Origin: Rhodospirillaceae bacterium
Lineage (GTDB): Bacteria > Pseudomonadota > Alphaproteobacteria > Rhodospirillales > Rhodospirillaceae
Length of the DNA: 6,444 bases
Direction: 5' to 3'
Assembly: GCA_016937315.1 (NCBI GenBank)
Contig: JAFGWD010000105.1
Span: 1-6,444 of the forward strand
This document shows positions 4,323 to 6,444 of the stretch, piece after piece. Made by a program: the position numbers and the translations under genes. The notes below the pieces were generated by a model. It made no database searches. It saw only the letters and a program-made list of their open reading frames with translations, and was not told where the DNA came from. Each line of letters begins with the position of its first letter. Position 1 is the stretch's first letter.

Positions 4323-6444
4323 CGGGTTCCTCCTGGACCTTACGGAACCCCTCAAGCCCGATGTGTTCAGGATTGATGGCCGCAATCTGCTGGCGGGCAT
4401 ATTCCGAAGGATACTCGCTATCCAGATAGACCTCCTGCCGCACCGGGTCCTTATTCACAGACACAATACAGTCAAGAACTTCGGTAAAAGTCGGACGCTT
4501 ATCTTCGGGCGCAGCGAGGATGAGCTGAAGACCGAGATCTTTAAAGAACTGAATCAGAGATTGCGTGGTGACGATATCAAGCTTGTTGAATGCCTCGTCA
4601 AACAACACCAACCCCATGCCAGATGGCTCCCCATGGGGGTGACCTCCGGGGTAGTACGCCAAGGCCATGGACGCCGCGATCGCCACATAAAAAGGGGCCT
4701 GCCCCTCGCCACCCGACCCCACGGTTGCACGGCCGCTGAGACTGATCAGCCCTCGTTTCCGCACCTCCGCATCGTCGATATCAATGGACCCGTCGGGCTC
4801 CGCATCCGCAGGGTGCATGTAAAGGTCGAAGGCAAAGTAGTTCCGGTAATCTTCCATCCCCTCGCCGCCGGCGTTCTCCAGATAACCGGTGAGTTCGGCC
4901 ATCCCGGCCTGCATCATCGGGTCATCACTGCGATTCTCCACGATAGCCTGAGCCTTATCCGGGTTGGCTCCAACCTCGAGCGCAAGGCGCCGCAGACTAT
5001 CAAACCGCATGTCAGGCTTCTTGCGAAAGCTATAAAATTGGCCGGTAAATTTGTGGCGGCGGAGTTGAGAATTTAATGTCCGTAACTGGATATCCAACTT
5101 CTGGAAACGGCCGTTGAGGTTAATCAACAGATCCTCGGTGAGCGCAACATACATCTCACGCTCAGCTTTCTCGGCCTCTTCCTTATGTTCGCGGAGTTCG
5201 TTCTGCCGGAGTTTGGTGTCCTGAAGCACCACCCAATCATAATCGACGCGGTACGGCATCTCGTCGTTCATCGGGCGTTCTATGCCATAATGCCGAAGGT
5301 ATTCGTCGAGCATCCGCCGTGCTGCCGAGCCTGCGTTCATTACGCGGTCGTTGATTCGATCAAGACGCGGCTTGCAGGCGGCTATCCAGGCATCGTGCTT
5401 CACCGGATAACCGCCACCGAACCATCCCACGTGCGGAAGCGTCTCAGAATAATGCGGAGCGGAATCGTCCGCCCACTGGAGCGCCGTCCGCAAGTCCGCA
5501 TCAAATGCCGCGAAACCGTGCGCGGCACCACGCTTGGCGATGACGCTCTGTCGCATCTGCTTTCGTTTTTCTTCGACGGCGGCCTTCACGTCGCCCTTCG
5601 CCTCAACGGCAGCCTCCCAAGCTTCTTTCGTCTCTTCGATCGTGTTTTTCCACTCGGCGATGTCCTCGCCAACGGCTGTGATTTCGGCCGTCAGTGCGGC
5701 ATCCTCCTCGGACATCACGGCACGCTCTCGGCGCGCAAGGTCGCGCTCCCCTCTCAGGTTTTCCTCGTACTCGAACACTGCGGCATCCAGATCAATATCA
5801 AGGGAACCAAGCGCCTCGCCGAGCCTCTGGGCTTGGCGCAAAATTCTTACCTCGGCATCAACTTGTGCGATCTCGCCCTCAAGCCTACGGGCCTCCTCCA
5901 AGAGCGATTGGGCGATAGAGCCGTCCCTCCGCCCGAGGATATGCACGATGTTTCTGTTGACCGAATAGGCGAGGCCAGACGTGGCCCGACCATCACGCAT
6001 GATAGCTCGATGGGCCCGGTTCAGTTCCACTAGGGTGTTCACCATCTTCACCCCGCCCAAATGCGAACAGATCAAGGCTTTCGCGTGCGGATCATCGGTT
6101 TCTAAAACCGTGGCAATGCTGTCTTTGTCCAACCGCGTGTCAACCTCCTCACTACGGTTGGTTTTCACTAGCCTGATTTTATGTAGGCCATTGCTGTTGC
6201 GGTTTGCGAACAGGATCTCGTTGGCCCGTGACAACTGTGGCGAGGCGACAATAACCGCCTCACGAAATAGCCCTAACAGGGATTCCGCCGCGAATTGCCA
6301 GTCCTCGTCGATCACTTCGACAACATCGCAAAATACTCGTGCTTCGATGCCCTCCGCCTTGAGGAGGCGGAGATACGCCACGGTGTGCTGCGACAGCGGC
6401 GTCGCCCCGCTCGCGGCGCGCCGTACGTTCTCTTGGACCAGATC
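4315..6444 (-). CDS. jetC: Wadjet SMC-like ATPase JetC (N-terminal part beyond right edge)
   Basis: C-terminal 709 residues of an SMC/MukB/SbcC-like ATPase, the DNA-translocating motor of Wadjet. The frame is open to the right edge, so the true start and the Walker A head half are not visible; given that JetC proteins are about 1,100 aa, roughly 400 residues are missing. In order: a hinge-like region (about 15-165; DEDWQFAAESLLG resembles SMC hinges), a charged coiled coil (about 175-300; EEARRLEGEIAQVDAEVRIL, AEITAVGEDIAEWKNTIEE), a linker, a second coil (about 405-465), then the ATPase head. The head has the ABC signature SGGEGQ (577-582), Walker B LVLFDEAF (612-619) and D-loop NKLD. The following segment reads LQLILAAPEDKRP, as in SbcC/JetC-type heads, with no histidine evident there. 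The 3' end overlaps jetD by 8 nt. jetA and jetB are expected upstream, outside the window. Confidence 0.92.
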   Translation of the reverse strand, partial: DLVQENVRRAASGATPLSQHTVAYLRLLKAEGIEARVFCDVVEVIDEDWQFAAESLLGLFREAVIVASPQLSRANEILFANRNSNGLHKIRLVKTNRSEEVDTRLDKDSIATVLETDDPHAKALICSHLGGVKMVNTLVELNRAHRAIMRDGRATSGLAYSVNRNIVHILGRRDGSIAQSLLEEARRLEGEIAQVDAEVRILRQAQRLGEALGSLDIDLDAAVFEYEENLRGERDLARRERAVMSEEDAALTAEITAVGEDIAEWKNTIEETKEAWEAAVEAKGDVKAAVEEKRKQMRQSVIAKRGAAHGFAAFDADLRTALQWADDSAPHYSETLPHVGWFGGGYPVKHDAWIAACKPRLDRINDRVMNAGSAARRMLDEYLRHYGIERPMNDEMPYRVDYDWVVLQDTKLRQNELREHKEEAEKAEREMYVALTEDLLINLNGRFQKLDIQLRTLNSQLRRHKFTGQFYSFRKKPDMRFDSLRRLALEVGANPDKAQAIVENRSDDPMMQAGMAELTGYLENAGGEGMEDYRNYFAFDLYMHPADAEPDGSIDIDDAEVRKRGLISLSGRATVGSGGEGQAPFYVAIAASMALAYYPGGHPHGEPSGMGLVLFDEAFNKLDIVTTQSLIQFFKDLGLQLILAAPEDKRPTFTEVLDCIVSVNKDPVRQEVYLDSEYPSEYARQQIAAINPEHIGLEGFRKVQEEPVA
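4329..4334 (-). promoter_or_regulatory. Shine-Dalgarno for jetD inside the jetC 3' end
   Basis: The minus strand reads AGGAGG-AACCCG-TTG, a consensus ribosome binding site with 6-nt spacing. It lies in the last codons of jetC and decides the TTG start of jetD. The layout favours translational coupling: ribosomes finishing jetC (TGA at 4317-4315) are placed to reinitiate a few bases upstream. Confidence 0.75.

Noticed and set aside
5185..6033. Plus-strand 282-codon frame antisense to jetC, and a similar one at 4234-5076
   Set aside because: Both are shadows of the high-GC jetC/jetD coding strand. The jet frames carry clear motifs (SGGEGQ, LVLFDEAF, HWGDIDGGG) and these do not.

Overview
The window reads as accessory DNA from a proteobacterium. 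It has moderately GC-rich coding sequence, a thioredoxin-type ArsC and an Acr3 arsenite pump. The taxon is inferred from protein style only and cannot be fixed further. Two gene blocks converge on a long, partly AT-rich intergenic region that is full of inverted and repeated motifs.

Left block, + strand (about 1-1563): the C-terminal part of an arsenate reductase (arsC, cut by the left edge), followed by a complete Acr3-family arsenite efflux permease. Together they form the usual resistance module: ArsC reduces As(V) to As(III) in the cytoplasm and Acr3 exports As(III) across the inner membrane.

Middle (1564-2217): about 650 bp with no convincing gene. It holds a strong hairpin with a T-tract in the minus-strand reading (a terminator for leftward transcription). 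It also holds a near-perfect 23-bp inverted repeat around a 7-nt spacer, GCTGCG motifs spaced 20-21 bp apart, three copies of a GCAAAAYTTGSCC motif, and a nested inverted repeat. The spacing resembles a tyrosine-recombinase core site with accessory sites, or a compound operator. No recombinase gene is visible here.

Right block, - strand (6444 down to 2218): the C-terminal two thirds or so of a Wadjet JetC (SMC-like ATPase, cut by the right edge), a complete JetD (nuclease subunit with a Toprim-type acidic motif), and a 263-aa helical protein that I do not recognise with certainty and that weakly resembles DUF5677/HEPN-like proteins. jetC and jetD overlap by 8 nt, and jetD most likely starts at a TTG preceded by a perfect AGGAGG. 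Wadjet (JetABCD) is a known SMC-based system that restricts plasmids by loop extrusion and DNA cleavage; jetA and jetB would be expected beyond the right edge. The third gene lies 131 bp downstream of jetD on the same strand, has its own Shine-Dalgarno and a GTG start, and is either an accessory of the defence island or an independent gene. Arsenic resistance next to plasmid defence, separated by recombination-like repeats, suggests a genomic island; this last step is inference.
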